Position numbers and translations under genes: made by a program. From the NCBI RefSeq assembly GCF_022698165.1, contig NZ_JALDAY010000007.1, positions 496,001-560,000 on the forward strand: 64,000 bases of DNA. The letters run 5' to 3'. Source of the stretch: Streptomyces cylindrosporus (GTDB lineage Bacteria; Actinomycetota; Actinomycetes; Streptomycetales; Streptomycetaceae). Under the pieces are notes generated by a model. The model saw only the letters and a program-made list of their open reading frames with translations. It was not told where the DNA came from and ran no database searches. This document shows, piece after piece, positions 1 to 8,912 of the stretch (within the stretch, counting starts at the first letter, position 1; each line of letters starts with the position of its first letter).

Positions 1-70
1 CTGCGAGAACGACTACCTCAACGGCGAGACCATCCGCCTGGACGGGGCGCTGCGGTTCCCGCCGAAGTGA
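1..70 (+). CDS. 3-hydroxyacyl-CoA dehydrogenase-type SDR, C-terminus only
   Basis: The window opens inside a gene read in the frame starting at base 2; 22 codons remain before the TGA at 68-70. The last residues read LNGETIRLDGALRFPPK, the usual C-terminal end of the HSD17B10-like short-chain dehydrogenases that oxidise 3-hydroxyacyl-CoA in beta-oxidation. Nothing of the Rossmann motif or catalytic Tyr-Lys is visible because the gene lies left of the window. The call rests only on this tail, so the subfamily is likely but the substrate is unknown. Confidence 0.55.
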   Translation, partial: CENDYLNGETIRLDGALRFPPK

Positions 71-92
71 CCCTCGACCGGCCCCCGGCGCC

Positions 93-1139
93 TCACGTCG
101 ACTCCCGCACCACCAGCCGACACGGCACCGTGTGCACCCCCGCCACCGGCCCCTCGTCGATGGCCTCCAGCAGTTTCAGCGCGGCGATGCGGCCGATCTC
201 GCCGAGGCTCATGTCGATCGTGGTGAGGGGCGGGCGGCAGGCCAGGGCCATGGTGTCCCAGTTGTCGTAGCCGACGACCGCGATCCGGCCGGGCACGTCG
301 ACGCCCCGTTCGCGCAAGGCGTCGGCCACGCCTCGGGCGATCTGGTCGTTGCCGCAGAAGACGGCGTCCGTGTCGGGCGCCGTACGCAGGACCGCGTCGG
401 CGGCCCGGCGGCCCCAGGCCTCGCTCCACTCGCCGAAGTGGACGCGCCCGGTGGCGAGTTGGAGTGACGAGCGCTCCAGCAGGTCCACGGCGTGGCGGGC
501 CCGGTCGCGGGCGGCCGCGTGGTGTTCCGGGCCGGTGACGTGGGCGATCCGGGTGCGGCCCGTGGCTATCAGGTGCTCCACGGCGAGATGGGCGCCACCC
601 CGGTCGTCCGAGGCCACCGAGGTGTCGGACGGGTCGGTCGAGGGGGACAGCGCGTAGACGATCGGGATGCCGTCGACGCCCTGGAGGGGCGGGCGCGGGT
701 CGGTCCGGCGGCCGGTGACGATGATGCCGTCGACCCGGCGGTCCATGAGGTTGCGCAGGTGGTGCTGCTCGCGAATGGTGTCGCCCCGGGTGTCGCAGAG
801 GAGCACCGAGATCTTTCCGGCGCCCAGCGCGTCCTCGGCGCCCAGCAGGACGGGCGTGCTGAAGCGGCCGATGCCGTCCGTCGTCATCAGTCCGACCGTC
901 CAGCTGCGGCCCGTGTGCAGGCTCTGCGCGTGCTGGTTGGGCCGGAAGCCGAGAGCCTCCACGGCGTCCAGCACCCGCTGCCGGGTCTCCGGGCGCATCC
1001 GGCCGCTGCCGCTCAGCGCCTTGGAGGCCGTGCCCACGCTGACGCCGGCGAGCGCGGCGACATCGGCGAGCTTCGCGCGACCGGCGGGGGCGGAGGCGGC
1101 AGAGGGAGCTGCGGGGGAACGCGGCGCGGCTTCGGTCAC
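93..1139 (-). CDS. LacI-family transcriptional regulator
   Basis: A 348-residue sugar-responsive repressor of the LacI/GalR family. The N-terminal HTH starts near residue 23 (KLADVAALAGVSVGTASKAL), followed by the hinge and a periplasmic-binding-protein-like effector domain ending with a typical VVGYDNWD...PPLTTIDMSLGEIG stretch. The GTG at 1139 is chosen because AAAGGA lies about 6 bases upstream; a longer frame to 1208 has no such site. It is divergent from the GH127/ABC operon, with 214 bases between, so it most likely represses that operon and itself in response to an arabinose-containing sugar. The inducer is inferred from context only. Confidence 0.9.
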   Translation of the reverse strand: MTEAAPRSPAAPSAASAPAGRAKLADVAALAGVSVGTASKALSGSGRMRPETRQRVLDAVEALGFRPNQHAQSLHTGRSWTVGLMTTDGIGRFSTPVLLGAEDALGAGKISVLLCDTRGDTIREQHHLRNLMDRRVDGIIVTGRRTDPRPPLQGVDGIPIVYALSPSTDPSDTSVASDDRGGAHLAVEHLIATGRTRIAHVTGPEHHAAARDRARHAVDLLERSSLQLATGRVHFGEWSEAWGRRAADAVLRTAPDTDAVFCGNDQIARGVADALRERGVDVPGRIAVVGYDNWDTMALACRPPLTTIDMSLGEIGRIAALKLLEAIDEGPVAGVHTVPCRLVVREST

Positions 1140-1189
1140 GGGCAATCCTTTTCTCAATCCGGCTGCGTGATGTCCCGTTGCGGTTGTTC

Positions 1190-1205
1190 GACGGGTCGAC
1201 CCGTC
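1190..1205. promoter_or_regulatory. 16-bp perfect palindrome, candidate LacI operator
   Basis: GACGGGTCGACCCGTC is a perfect palindrome in the 214-base divergent region between the LacI gene and the GH127 operon. A second, weaker dyad with a central CG, GGAAAACGATTGCC, lies at 1311-1324 just before the GH127 start and looks more like a usual LacI half-site pair (5 of 7 positions pair). A TTGACC hexamer at 1272 could be a -35 box for the operon. Which of these binds the repressor cannot be decided by eye. Confidence 0.35.
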
Positions 1206-1353
1206 CATGGTCGCAGGCGGTCACGGTAAGCACCAGACCCTCAGCGAGGCAAGAAATCTTCTGCACCACCCTTGACCGTGATTCCCCGCTTCCCCTCTAC
1301 TCGTCGGCGAGGAAAACGATTGCCCATTTGGTTGCTCACACCCCCGGAGAGCC

Positions 1354-3270
1354 ATGCCCCGCACCAGCTCCCTCCCGCCCTCCCCCGGCCCCGTCCACCC
1401 GGGCCCCGACGCCCATGTCGCCCTGCGCCCCGCCGTCGCCGAGGTGACCGACGGCTTCTGGCACAGCCGCCGGGACGTCAACGCCCGTACCTCCATCCCG
1501 CAGGGCCCCGGTCTGCTGGAGTCCGCGGGCAATCTGCACAACCTGCGCCTGGCGGCGGGTGCGGCCGAGGGCGAGTTCCAGGGCGCGTACCCGTTCGTCG
1601 ACACGGACGTCTACAAGTGGCTGGAGGCGGCGGCCTGGCAGCTGGCCCAGGGGCCCTCGGCGCGGCTGGAGTCCGACGTCCACCGGATCGTCTCGCTGGT
1701 CGCCGCCGCCCAGCAGCCCGACGGGTATCTCAACACCTGGTTCCAGCTGGTCAAGGGCGGCGAGCGCTACCAGGACCTGCGCTGGGGCCACGAGCTGTAC
1801 TGCGCGGGCCATCTCATCCAGGCGGCCGTGGCCCATCACCGGGCCACCGGACGCACCGAACTCCTCGACGTGGCCCGCAGGTTCGCCGACCACGTCGACT
1901 CCGTCTTCGGGCCGCCGGGCAGCGGCAAGGCGATCGACGGCATCGACGGCCACCCGGAGATCGAGACCGCCCTGGTCGAGCTGTACCGGGAGACCGGCGA
2001 GCGCCGCTACCTCGACCTCGCCGGGTACTTCGTGGACCGGCACGGCCACGGCCTGCTCGGCGGCGAGGCCTACTGCCAGGACCGCGTCCCGGTGCGCGAG
2101 GCGACGAACGTCGAGGGCCACGCCGTACGGCAGTTGTATCTGCTGGCCGCGGTCGCCGACCTCGCCACCGAGACCGGGGAGGCCGAACTGCGGTCCGCGG
2201 CCGAGCGGTTGTGGCGGGCCATGACCACCACCAAGACCCACATCACCGGCGGCCTGGGCGCGCACCACGACTGGGAGGACTTCGGCGACCCGTACGAACT
2301 GCCCAACGAGCGCGCCTACTGCGAGACCTGTGCCGCCATCGCCTCGGTCCAGTGGAGCTGGCGGATGGCCCTGCTCACCGGCGAGGCCCGCTACTCCGAC
2401 CTGATCGAGCGCACCCTCTTCAACGGCTTCCTCGCGGGCGTCTCCCTCGACGGGGAGAGCTGGCTGTACGTCAATCCGCTCCAGGTCCGTGACGGCCACA
2501 CCGACCCCGGCGGCGACCAGTCGGCCCGCCGCACCCGCTGGTTCCGCTGCGCCTGCTGCCCGCCCAACGTCATGCGCCTGCTGGCCGGCCTGGAGCACTA
2601 CCTCGCCACGAGCGACGACGACGGCCTGCAGATCCACCAGTACGCAAGCGGGCGTTACATCTCCGGCCCCGTCGCCGTGCGCGCCGAGACCGACTACCCC
2701 TGGCACGGCACGATCGCCCTCGCCGTCGAGGACACCCCGGCCGACCGCCCCTGGACGCTGTCCCTGCGCATCCCGCAGTGGTGCCGCCACTTCCGGGTCC
2801 GGTGCGGGGACGAGACGTACGACTCACCCGTCGTCGAGGACGGCTGGCTGCGGCTGGAGCGGACCTGGGCGCCGGGCGACCGGGTCGTGCTGGAGCTCGC
2901 CCTCGAACCCCGGCTCACCGCGGCCGACCCGCGGGTGGACGCCGTGCGCGGGTGCGTGGCGATCGAGCGGGGGCCGCTGGTCTTCTGCCTGGAGCAGGTC
3001 GACCACCCCGGCGGCGGCCTGGACGACATCGTCCTGGACACCACCCGCCCGCTCGCCGTGAAGCACCGCCCCGACCTGCTCGGCGGGGTCACGACGGTCG
3101 TGGCGGCCGGGCGGCGGCGCGCCGTCCCGGACGCGGGCTGGTGGCCGTACACCACCGCCGACCGGGCCCCGCGGCAGGACGGCGATCCCGTCGAGCTGAC
3201 CGCCATCCCCTACTACGCCTGGGCGAACCGCCAGGACGGCGCGATGCGCGTCTGGCTGCCCACCTCCTGA
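1354..3270 (+). CDS. Glycoside hydrolase family 127 (beta-L-arabinofuranosidase-like)
   Basis: A 638-residue cytoplasmic enzyme of the DUF1680/GH127 type, whose founding member removes beta-L-arabinofuranosyl units from hydroxyproline-linked arabino-oligosaccharides of plant glycoproteins. The family's cysteine-zinc site is visible: Glu324 and Cys326 in YCETC, and the paired Cys401-Cys402 in CACCPPN, one of which is the expected nucleophile. There is no signal peptide, so the substrate is probably imported as an oligosaccharide. It is the first gene of the operon that continues with the ABC importer (31-base gap). Related families (GH142, GH146) share the fold, so the exact linkage is inferred. 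Confidence 0.88.
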   Translation: MPRTSSLPPSPGPVHPGPDAHVALRPAVAEVTDGFWHSRRDVNARTSIPQGPGLLESAGNLHNLRLAAGAAEGEFQGAYPFVDTDVYKWLEAAAWQLAQGPSARLESDVHRIVSLVAAAQQPDGYLNTWFQLVKGGERYQDLRWGHELYCAGHLIQAAVAHHRATGRTELLDVARRFADHVDSVFGPPGSGKAIDGIDGHPEIETALVELYRETGERRYLDLAGYFVDRHGHGLLGGEAYCQDRVPVREATNVEGHAVRQLYLLAAVADLATETGEAELRSAAERLWRAMTTTKTHITGGLGAHHDWEDFGDPYELPNERAYCETCAAIASVQWSWRMALLTGEARYSDLIERTLFNGFLAGVSLDGESWLYVNPLQVRDGHTDPGGDQSARRTRWFRCACCPPNVMRLLAGLEHYLATSDDDGLQIHQYASGRYISGPVAVRAETDYPWHGTIALAVEDTPADRPWTLSLRIPQWCRHFRVRCGDETYDSPVVEDGWLRLERTWAPGDRVVLELALEPRLTAADPRVDAVRGCVAIERGPLVFCLEQVDHPGGGLDDIVLDTTRPLAVKHRPDLLGGVTTVVAAGRRRAVPDAGWWPYTTADRAPRQDGDPVELTAIPYYAWANRQDGAMRVWLPTS

Positions 3271-3301
3271 GCCCCTCCCTCTACGACAACGAGGTCACCC
3301 C

Positions 3302-4546
3302 GTGATACCCACCCGCCTTACCCTCCTCGCGGCCGTCGCCGCCGTCGGCACCCTCGCATCGCTCACCGCCTGCGGGGGCGGCTCCAGTTCCTCCGACTCC
3401 TCCGGCTCCGCCGGCGGGTCGTACACCTTCTGGGACCCGTATCCGCAGTTCGACGCCTCGTCGGCCTGGGGGAAGCTCGTCACCTCGTGCGGGACCAAGG
3501 CGGGGGTGAAGCTGAAGCGGACCGCGTACGACACCACCGACCTCGGCAACAAGGCCCTGCTGGCCGCCCAGCAGGGCAACGCGCCGGACGTCATGCTCGT
3601 CGACAACCCGGTCGTCTCCACGCTGGTGGAGGCGGGGATCCTCAACAAGACCAGCGACCTCGGTCTGGACACGTCGTCGATCCAGAAGAACATCATCGGC
3701 GCGGGGACGATCGACAACGCCTCGTACGGAGTGCCGATCGGCGCCAACACGCTTGCGCTCTACTACAACAAGAAGATCCTGACCGCGGCGGGCGTCGACC
3801 CCGCCTCCGTCAAGGACTGGAACTCCCTGACCGCCGCGCTGAAGAAGGTCGAGTCTGCCGGGAAGAAGGGGATCACCTTCTCCGCGATCAACACCGAGGA
3901 GGGCAGCTTCCAGTTCCTGCCCTGGTTCTGGGGCGCGGGCGGGGATCTTACAAAGCTCAACTCCGCCAAGGGAGTTGCCGCCCTGTCGCTGTGGAAGCAG
4001 TGGGTCGACGAGGGGTACGCGCCCAAGGACGTGCTGCAGAACACGCAGACGACCAGCTGGCAGGAGTTCGCGACCGGGGACTACGCGTTTGGCGAGAACG
4101 GCACCTGGCAGCTGGGCAACGCGGACAAGGCCGGCTTCGACTACGGCATCATCAACATCCCCGGGCAGAACGGCGGTTCGGCGCCGGTACCGACGGGCGG
4201 GGAGTTCGTGACCGTGCCCGTGCAGAAGGACACCGGGCGCTACGACGTCAGCAAGAAGATCGTCACGTGTCTGACGAGCGACGCGAATCTGCTGCCGACC
4301 GACACGACGTTGCAGTACGTCGCGCCGACGGCTGCGGTGCAGGCCGAGCAGGTGAAGCAGAACCCGAAGCTGAAGCCGTGGGTGTCTGCGGTTGCGGCTG
4401 CGCGGGGGCGGACCAGTGGGGGGCTGGGGACCAAGTACCCGACGATCTCGCAGCCGATGTGGACGGCTGTGCAGGCGGCGTTGTCGGGGAGCAAGAGTCC
4501 GCAGGATGCGATGGATGCGGCGCAGGATGCGGCGGGGAAGGGGTGA
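3302..4546 (+). CDS. ABC sugar transporter, solute-binding lipoprotein
   Basis: A 414-residue family 1 extracellular sugar-binding protein. The N-terminus is a lipoprotein signal ending in LTAC with Cys24 as the lipidated residue, followed by a Gly/Ser-rich linker and a bilobal fold (motifs APDVMLVDNPVV and WQEFATGDYAFGENGTW). It should capture the oligosaccharide outside the membrane and deliver it to the two permeases that follow. It starts with GTG after a weak ACGAGG site. The codon use drifts near the 3' end, where runs of gcggttg and gtgcaggcg appear, but the reading frame stays intact. No ATPase gene is nearby, as is normal for streptomycete sugar importers that share MsiK. Confidence 0.9.
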   Translation: MIPTRLTLLAAVAAVGTLASLTACGGGSSSSDSSGSAGGSYTFWDPYPQFDASSAWGKLVTSCGTKAGVKLKRTAYDTTDLGNKALLAAQQGNAPDVMLVDNPVVSTLVEAGILNKTSDLGLDTSSIQKNIIGAGTIDNASYGVPIGANTLALYYNKKILTAAGVDPASVKDWNSLTAALKKVESAGKKGITFSAINTEEGSFQFLPWFWGAGGDLTKLNSAKGVAALSLWKQWVDEGYAPKDVLQNTQTTSWQEFATGDYAFGENGTWQLGNADKAGFDYGIINIPGQNGGSAPVPTGGEFVTVPVQKDTGRYDVSKKIVTCLTSDANLLPTDTTLQYVAPTAAVQAEQVKQNPKLKPWVSAVAAARGRTSGGLGTKYPTISQPMWTAVQAALSGSKSPQDAMDAAQDAAGKG

Positions 4547-4576
4547 AACGGTGGCTGTGAATCTGCGGGCCGGTGG

Positions 4577-4617
4577 GGGCTTGTCGCGCAGTTCCCCGCG
4601 CCCCTATCGGGGCGCTG
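4577..4617. repeat. Dispersed Streptomyces hairpin repeat
   Basis: The segment containing TCGCGCAGTTCCCCGCGCC ends in a 7-bp stem, GCGCCCC at 4598-4604 and GGGGCGC at 4609-4615, around TATC. From memory this is a short palindromic unit found many times in streptomycete genomes, usually between genes. Here it sits directly after the binding-protein stop codon and before the permease, and could act as a processing or attenuation hairpin lowering permease relative to binding-protein expression. Confidence 0.6.
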
Positions 4618-4634
4618 TGCAGCAGGGAGTTGGC

Positions 4635-5522
4635 TTGTCCCCCTCTCTTCGGCGTCGACTGACCGCGCTTGCCTTCCTTCTCCCTCTCCTCGGCTATCTC
4701 GGCGCCTTCTACCTCTATCCGCTCTACCGCAATCTCGACCTGAGCCTGCGTGACTACACCGTGCGGTCCTTCGTGGCCGGGGACGCGCCCTTCTCCGGAT
4801 GGGACAACTTCCGGACGGTGCTGGACGATCCGACCTTCGGGCCCGCCATGCGGCACACGATGGTGTTCACCTTCGTTTCGATCGCCTTCCAGTACGTCAT
4901 CGGGCTCGCCCTCGCGGTCTTCTTCAACCGGCACTTCCGGCTCGCGCCGACCCTGCGCGCGCTGTTCCTGATTCCGTGGCTGCTGCCGCTGATCGTGTCG
5001 GCGTCGACGTGGTCGTGGATGTTCAACAGCGAGTCGGGGGTGGTGAACTACTTCCTGCACTTCTTCGGCGTCGATCCGGTCGGCTGGCTCACCTCGCCGG
5101 ACTGGGCGCTGACCTCGGTGATCGTCGCGAACATCTGGATCGGCATCCCGTTCAACCTGGTCATCATCTACAGCGGGCTGCAGAACATCCCGGGCGAGCT
5201 GTACGAGGCGGCGGCGCTGGACGGGGCGGGCGCCTGGCAGCAGTTCCGGCGGATCACCTTCCCGCTGCTGCGGCCGGTGTCCGCGATCACCCTGCTGCTC
5301 GGGCTGGTCTACACGCTCAAGGTGTTCGACCTGATCTGGATCATGACCAAGGGCGGCCCGGGGGACTCCTCGTCGACGCTCGCGACCTGGTCGTACCAGC
5401 TCGGATTCGGCACGCTGCTGCCGAAGTTCGGCCCCGGGGCGGCGGTCGGCAACATCCTCATCCTCATCGCGCTCGTCTTCGGGCTGCTGTACATCCGGGT
5501 GCAGAGGAGGCAGGAGGCGTGA
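4635..5522 (+). CDS. ABC sugar transporter permease (MalF/UgpA type)
   Basis: A membrane permease of 295 residues from TTG 4635. It has about six hydrophobic segments and the cytoplasmic EAA loop YEAAALDGAGAWQQFRRITFPLL that contacts the ATPase. In-frame GTGs at 4551 and 4617 are possible, but the stretch 4577-4617 is a dispersed repeat translated as low-complexity residues, while TTG 4635 follows AGGGAG by five bases; the usual family length also fits the shorter form. It forms a heterodimer with the next gene, whose GTG overlaps this stop codon. Confidence 0.88.
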   Translation: MSPSLRRRLTALAFLLPLLGYLGAFYLYPLYRNLDLSLRDYTVRSFVAGDAPFSGWDNFRTVLDDPTFGPAMRHTMVFTFVSIAFQYVIGLALAVFFNRHFRLAPTLRALFLIPWLLPLIVSASTWSWMFNSESGVVNYFLHFFGVDPVGWLTSPDWALTSVIVANIWIGIPFNLVIIYSGLQNIPGELYEAAALDGAGAWQQFRRITFPLLRPVSAITLLLGLVYTLKVFDLIWIMTKGGPGDSSSTLATWSYQLGFGTLLPKFGPGAAVGNILILIALVFGLLYIRVQRRQEA

Positions 5523-6328
5523 AGTCACGTGGCTACACCCTGACCGGGCTCGTCCTCACCGCGCTGATGCTGTTCCCGGTGTACTGGATGCTGAACGTGT
5601 CCCTGACCCCGCAGCAGGACATGCGCAAGGATCCGCCGGATCTGCTGCCCTTGCATCCCACCTTCGAGGGCTACCGGGCCGTCCTCGACGACCAACTCCC
5701 CTACCTGGGCACCAGCCTGCTCATCGGCCTCGGCACGGTCGCCCTCACCCTCCTGATCGCGGCCCCGGCCGGCTACGCCCTGGCCAAGCTCCGCCCGCGC
5801 GGCGGCGGCGCGCTCGGCCTGGCCCTTCTCGTCGCGCAGATGATCCCCGGGATCGTCATGGCGATGGGCTTCTACGGCATCTTCCTCGACCTCGGCCTGC
5901 TCAACTCCTGGTGGGGGCTGATCATCGCGGACTCGACCATCGCCGTGCCGTTCGGCGTCATGATCTTCACCGCGTTCATGTCGGGCATCCCCGGCGAGCT
6001 GATCTCGGCCGCCCGGATCGACGGCGCCGGCAGCTGGCGCACGTTCCGGTCGGTCGTCCTCCCGCTGAGCCGCAACGCCCTCGTCACCGTCTCGCTGTTC
6101 AGCTTCCTGTGGGCCTGGTCCGACTTCGTCTTCGCCACCACCCTCGACGGCGGCGGCGATCTGCGGCCGATCACCCTCGGCATCTACAAGTACATCGGCA
6201 ACAACAACCAGGAGTGGAACGCGATCATGGCCACCGCCGTCGTCGCGTCCGTCCCCGCGGCCGTCCTGCTCGTGCTCGCCCAGCGCTATGTCGCGGCAGG
6301 CGTGACGGCAGGCGCCGTAAAGGACTGA
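5519..6328 (+). CDS. ABC sugar transporter permease (MalG/UgpE type)
   Basis: A second permease of 269 residues starting at a GTGA overlap with its partner, with AGGAGG just upstream. It has five to six transmembrane segments, and its EAA loop reads ELISAARIDGAGSWRTFRSVVLPL. With the preceding permease and the lipoprotein it forms an importer of the carbohydrate uptake 1 family. Translational coupling implies a 1:1 ratio of the two permeases. Confidence 0.92.
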   Translation: MKSRGYTLTGLVLTALMLFPVYWMLNVSLTPQQDMRKDPPDLLPLHPTFEGYRAVLDDQLPYLGTSLLIGLGTVALTLLIAAPAGYALAKLRPRGGGALGLALLVAQMIPGIVMAMGFYGIFLDLGLLNSWWGLIIADSTIAVPFGVMIFTAFMSGIPGELISAARIDGAGSWRTFRSVVLPLSRNALVTVSLFSFLWAWSDFVFATTLDGGGDLRPITLGIYKYIGNNNQEWNAIMATAVVASVPAAVLLVLAQRYVAAGVTAGAVKD

Positions 6329-6384
6329 ACCCCCGGTCCGACACCGCTCAGTCCCCCCTTCCCTCTCGTGAGGAGAACCCCTTC

Positions 6385-8145
6385 ATGAGCCGCATCCCCC
6401 TGCCCGGACGCCGACGGCAGCGCGCCAGAGCGACCGCCGCGTTCGGTGCCGTCGTGCTCGCCGCCGCCCTCGGCACCGCGGTCCCGGCGCACGCCTCCCC
6501 GACCTCCGCGACCACCCTGGTCGTGAACGCCGACCAGACCCTTCGCCCGGTCACCCATGTCGCCACCGGCAGCCTCTACGGCCTGGACACGGCGAGCGTG
6601 CCGACCGACAGTCTCGTGCAGCCGCTGAAGCCGAACACCTTCGTGCAGATGGCGCCGGGCGGCAGCCAGCTGCCCAACGGCGAGCCCGCCCCGGGCGGGG
6701 ACGCCCTCGTGGTCGCGCCCGAGGCGGCCAGGGCCGGCGCCAAGGTGGTCGTGCGGATGCCGGACTGGTATCCGAACTTCCCCTACAAGTGGGTCAGTTG
6801 GAGCGACTGGCTGTCGGCCGTGGACAAGCAGATCGCGTCCGTGAAGTCGTCCGGCGCCACGAACATCGCCGCGTACGAGCTGTGGAACGAGCCCGACTGG
6901 ACCTGGGACACCACCAACGCGGGTGCCTTTGACGCGGGTTGGGCACGGACGTACAAGGAAGTGCGGGCGAAGGACACCAGCACACCGATCCAGGGCCCGA
7001 GTTACTCGGCCTGGAACCAGTCCTGGATGACCACCTTCCTCACCGACGCCAAGGCGAGCGGCACGGTCCCCGACATCATCGCCTGGCACGAGTTGCAGGG
7101 CAGCCAGGGCATTGCCGCGCACGTCTCCGCGTACCGCGCGCTGGAAAGCAGCCTCGGCATCAGCCCGCGTCCGATCGCGATCGAGGAGTACGGCACCACG
7201 AGCGAGGTCGGCGTGCCCGGGCCGCTGGTCGGCTATGTCGCCAAGTTCGAGCGGGCCGGCGTGCACGACGCGGAACTCGCCTTCTGGAACCACTACGGCA
7301 CCCTCGGCGACACCCTGACCGACACGGGCGGATCGCCCAACGGCTCGTACTGGCTGTACAAGTGGTACGGCGACATGTCCGGGAACATGCTGGTCACCAC
7401 GCCTCCGGCGCAGACCGGCATCGACGGCTTCGCCGCGCGCAACGCGGCCGGCAACCAGATCAGTGTCGTCACCGGCGGCTGCACCGGCTCCTGCGCCGTC
7501 ACCGTCAACGGGCTGTCCTCGCTGTCGGCGTTCGGCGGCACCGTGCACGTGAGACTGGAGTACACGCCCTCCAAGGGCCGTACGACGGCGGTCTCCGGGC
7601 CGGTCACCGTCTCGGACGCCGACTACACCGTCAGCGGCGGGTCCATCACCGTCCCCGTCACCATGAACGCCTCCGACGGCTACCACCTCACCATCACGCC
7701 GAGTGGCAGCTCCACGTCGCTCGCCGGGCGGTATCAGATCACCAACAAGAACAGCGGGCTCGCGCTGGACACCAGTGGCGCGGGCACCGCTCAGGGAACG
7801 GCGGTCGTGCAGGCGACCTCGACCACCGGCACCGACCAGAACTGGACCCTGGTGTCCGCCGGGAACGGCCTCTACAAGATCCAGCAGCAGGCGAGCGGCC
7901 TGCTCCTCGGCATCAACGGCATGAGCACCAGTGACGGCGGCACCGCTCTGATCTGGGGCGACAACGGCACGGCCGACCACCTCTGGCAGCTGATCCCGGA
8001 CGGCAGCGGGTACTACAAGATCGCCAACTACAACAGCGGTCTTCTGCTGGGTGTCAACGGCATGAGTACGTCCTCCGGCGCCCAGGTCCTGCAGTGGGAC
8101 GACAACGGCACGGCGGACCACCTGTGGAAGCTCACTTCTCGGTGA
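6385..8145 (+). CDS. Secreted clan GH-A glycosidase (GH39-like) with ricin-type lectin domain
   Basis: A secreted protein of 586 residues; ATG 6385 follows GAGGAG. A Sec or Tat-like signal (PGRRRQRARATAAF then a hydrophobic core) ends near AHA-S, residues 37-38. The catalytic region resembles clan A retaining glycosidases: acid/base Glu169 in ELWNEPDWTW and a nucleophile candidate at Glu267/268 in AIEEYGTT. A beta-sandwich with CTGSC follows, then a C-terminal ricin B-like module (about 445-586) with three degenerate QxW-type repeats ending NWTL, LWQL and LWKL. It probably trims plant polymers outside the cell and feeds the importer before it. GH39 is the best guess; the sugar specificity is unknown. 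Confidence 0.72.
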   Translation: MSRIPLPGRRRQRARATAAFGAVVLAAALGTAVPAHASPTSATTLVVNADQTLRPVTHVATGSLYGLDTASVPTDSLVQPLKPNTFVQMAPGGSQLPNGEPAPGGDALVVAPEAARAGAKVVVRMPDWYPNFPYKWVSWSDWLSAVDKQIASVKSSGATNIAAYELWNEPDWTWDTTNAGAFDAGWARTYKEVRAKDTSTPIQGPSYSAWNQSWMTTFLTDAKASGTVPDIIAWHELQGSQGIAAHVSAYRALESSLGISPRPIAIEEYGTTSEVGVPGPLVGYVAKFERAGVHDAELAFWNHYGTLGDTLTDTGGSPNGSYWLYKWYGDMSGNMLVTTPPAQTGIDGFAARNAAGNQISVVTGGCTGSCAVTVNGLSSLSAFGGTVHVRLEYTPSKGRTTAVSGPVTVSDADYTVSGGSITVPVTMNASDGYHLTITPSGSSTSLAGRYQITNKNSGLALDTSGAGTAQGTAVVQATSTTGTDQNWTLVSAGNGLYKIQQQASGLLLGINGMSTSDGGTALIWGDNGTADHLWQLIPDGSGYYKIANYNSGLLLGVNGMSTSSGAQVLQWDDNGTADHLWKLTSR

Positions 8146-8911
8146 GCCTGGCCAGGGTGTCGCGGAAGTCGTCGGTCTGGAAGGACTGTTCTTCGGCGCT
8201 CGTCGCGTAGTCGAGGGTGGCGAGCACCGCGCGTTCCAGGTGCATGTTGAGGACGCGTTTGGTGCTCTCCGCCGCCTGCCTCGGCAGCCCGGCGATCCGT
8301 TTCGCGCAGGCCGTCGCCTCGGCCAGCGGGTCGGCCACCACGTGGTTGGCCAGCCCCAGGGCGACGGCCTTCTCGGCCGGGATGCGGGCGCCGGTGAGGG
8401 CGTACTCCTTGGCGAGCAGCAGACTGGTGTGCAGCGGCCAGGTGAGCGGGCCGCCGTCGGCGGCGACCAGGCCGACCTGGACGTGCGGGTCGGCGAGGTG
8501 GGCGGACTCGGCCATGTAGACGATGTCGCTCAACGCCACCAGGCTGCAACCCAGGCCCACGGCGGGTCCGTTGACGGCGGCGACGACGGGGACACGGCAG
8601 CGGACCATGCCGAGGACGATGTCCCGGCCGTCGGCGATGGTCTTCGAGCGCAGGTCGGGGTCCTGCCTGATCTCGTCCAGGTAGGCGAAGTCACCGCCCG
8701 CCGAGAACGCCTTGCCCGCCCCGGTCAGCACGGCCGCGCGGGCCTCCCGGTCGGCGGCGAGCCGCGGCCAGAGCCGGGCGAGGCCGGTGTGCAGCGGGTC
8801 GTTGACGGCGTTGAAGACGGCGGGCCGGTTCAGGGTGATGATCCGCAGGGGGCCGTCCGCGCGGACGTCGATCTCCTCGGGCATGCCGTACAGGTTCTGA
8901 TCGTCCGTCAT
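8132..8911 (-). CDS. Enoyl-CoA hydratase/isomerase (crotonase) family protein
   Basis: A 259-residue crotonase. The oxyanion-hole region reads TGAGKAFSAGGDFAYLDE and the second motif VAAVNGPAVGLGCSLVALSDI, with length normal for the family. It hydrates or isomerises an enoyl-CoA. It is the last gene of a minus-strand operon that begins with the acyl-CoA ligase at 12277; one base separates it from the acyl-CoA dehydrogenase before it. Its 3' end overlaps the convergent glycosidase gene by 14 bases. Confidence 0.88.
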   Translation of the reverse strand: MTDDQNLYGMPEEIDVRADGPLRIITLNRPAVFNAVNDPLHTGLARLWPRLAADREARAAVLTGAGKAFSAGGDFAYLDEIRQDPDLRSKTIADGRDIVLGMVRCRVPVVAAVNGPAVGLGCSLVALSDIVYMAESAHLADPHVQVGLVAADGGPLTWPLHTSLLLAKEYALTGARIPAEKAVALGLANHVVADPLAEATACAKRIAGLPRQAAESTKRVLNMHLERAVLATLDYATSAEEQSFQTDDFRDTLARLTEK

Positions 8912-8912
8912 G

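Noticed and set aside
13..1269. 418-residue minus-strand frame over the LacI gene
   Set aside because: Out of frame with the HTH and effector motifs; composition typical of a shadow.
4263..5528. 421-residue open frame on the minus strand opposite the permease
   Set aside because: It is the reverse of a clear ABC permease and has the Arg/Pro-rich composition of shadow frames in high-GC DNA.
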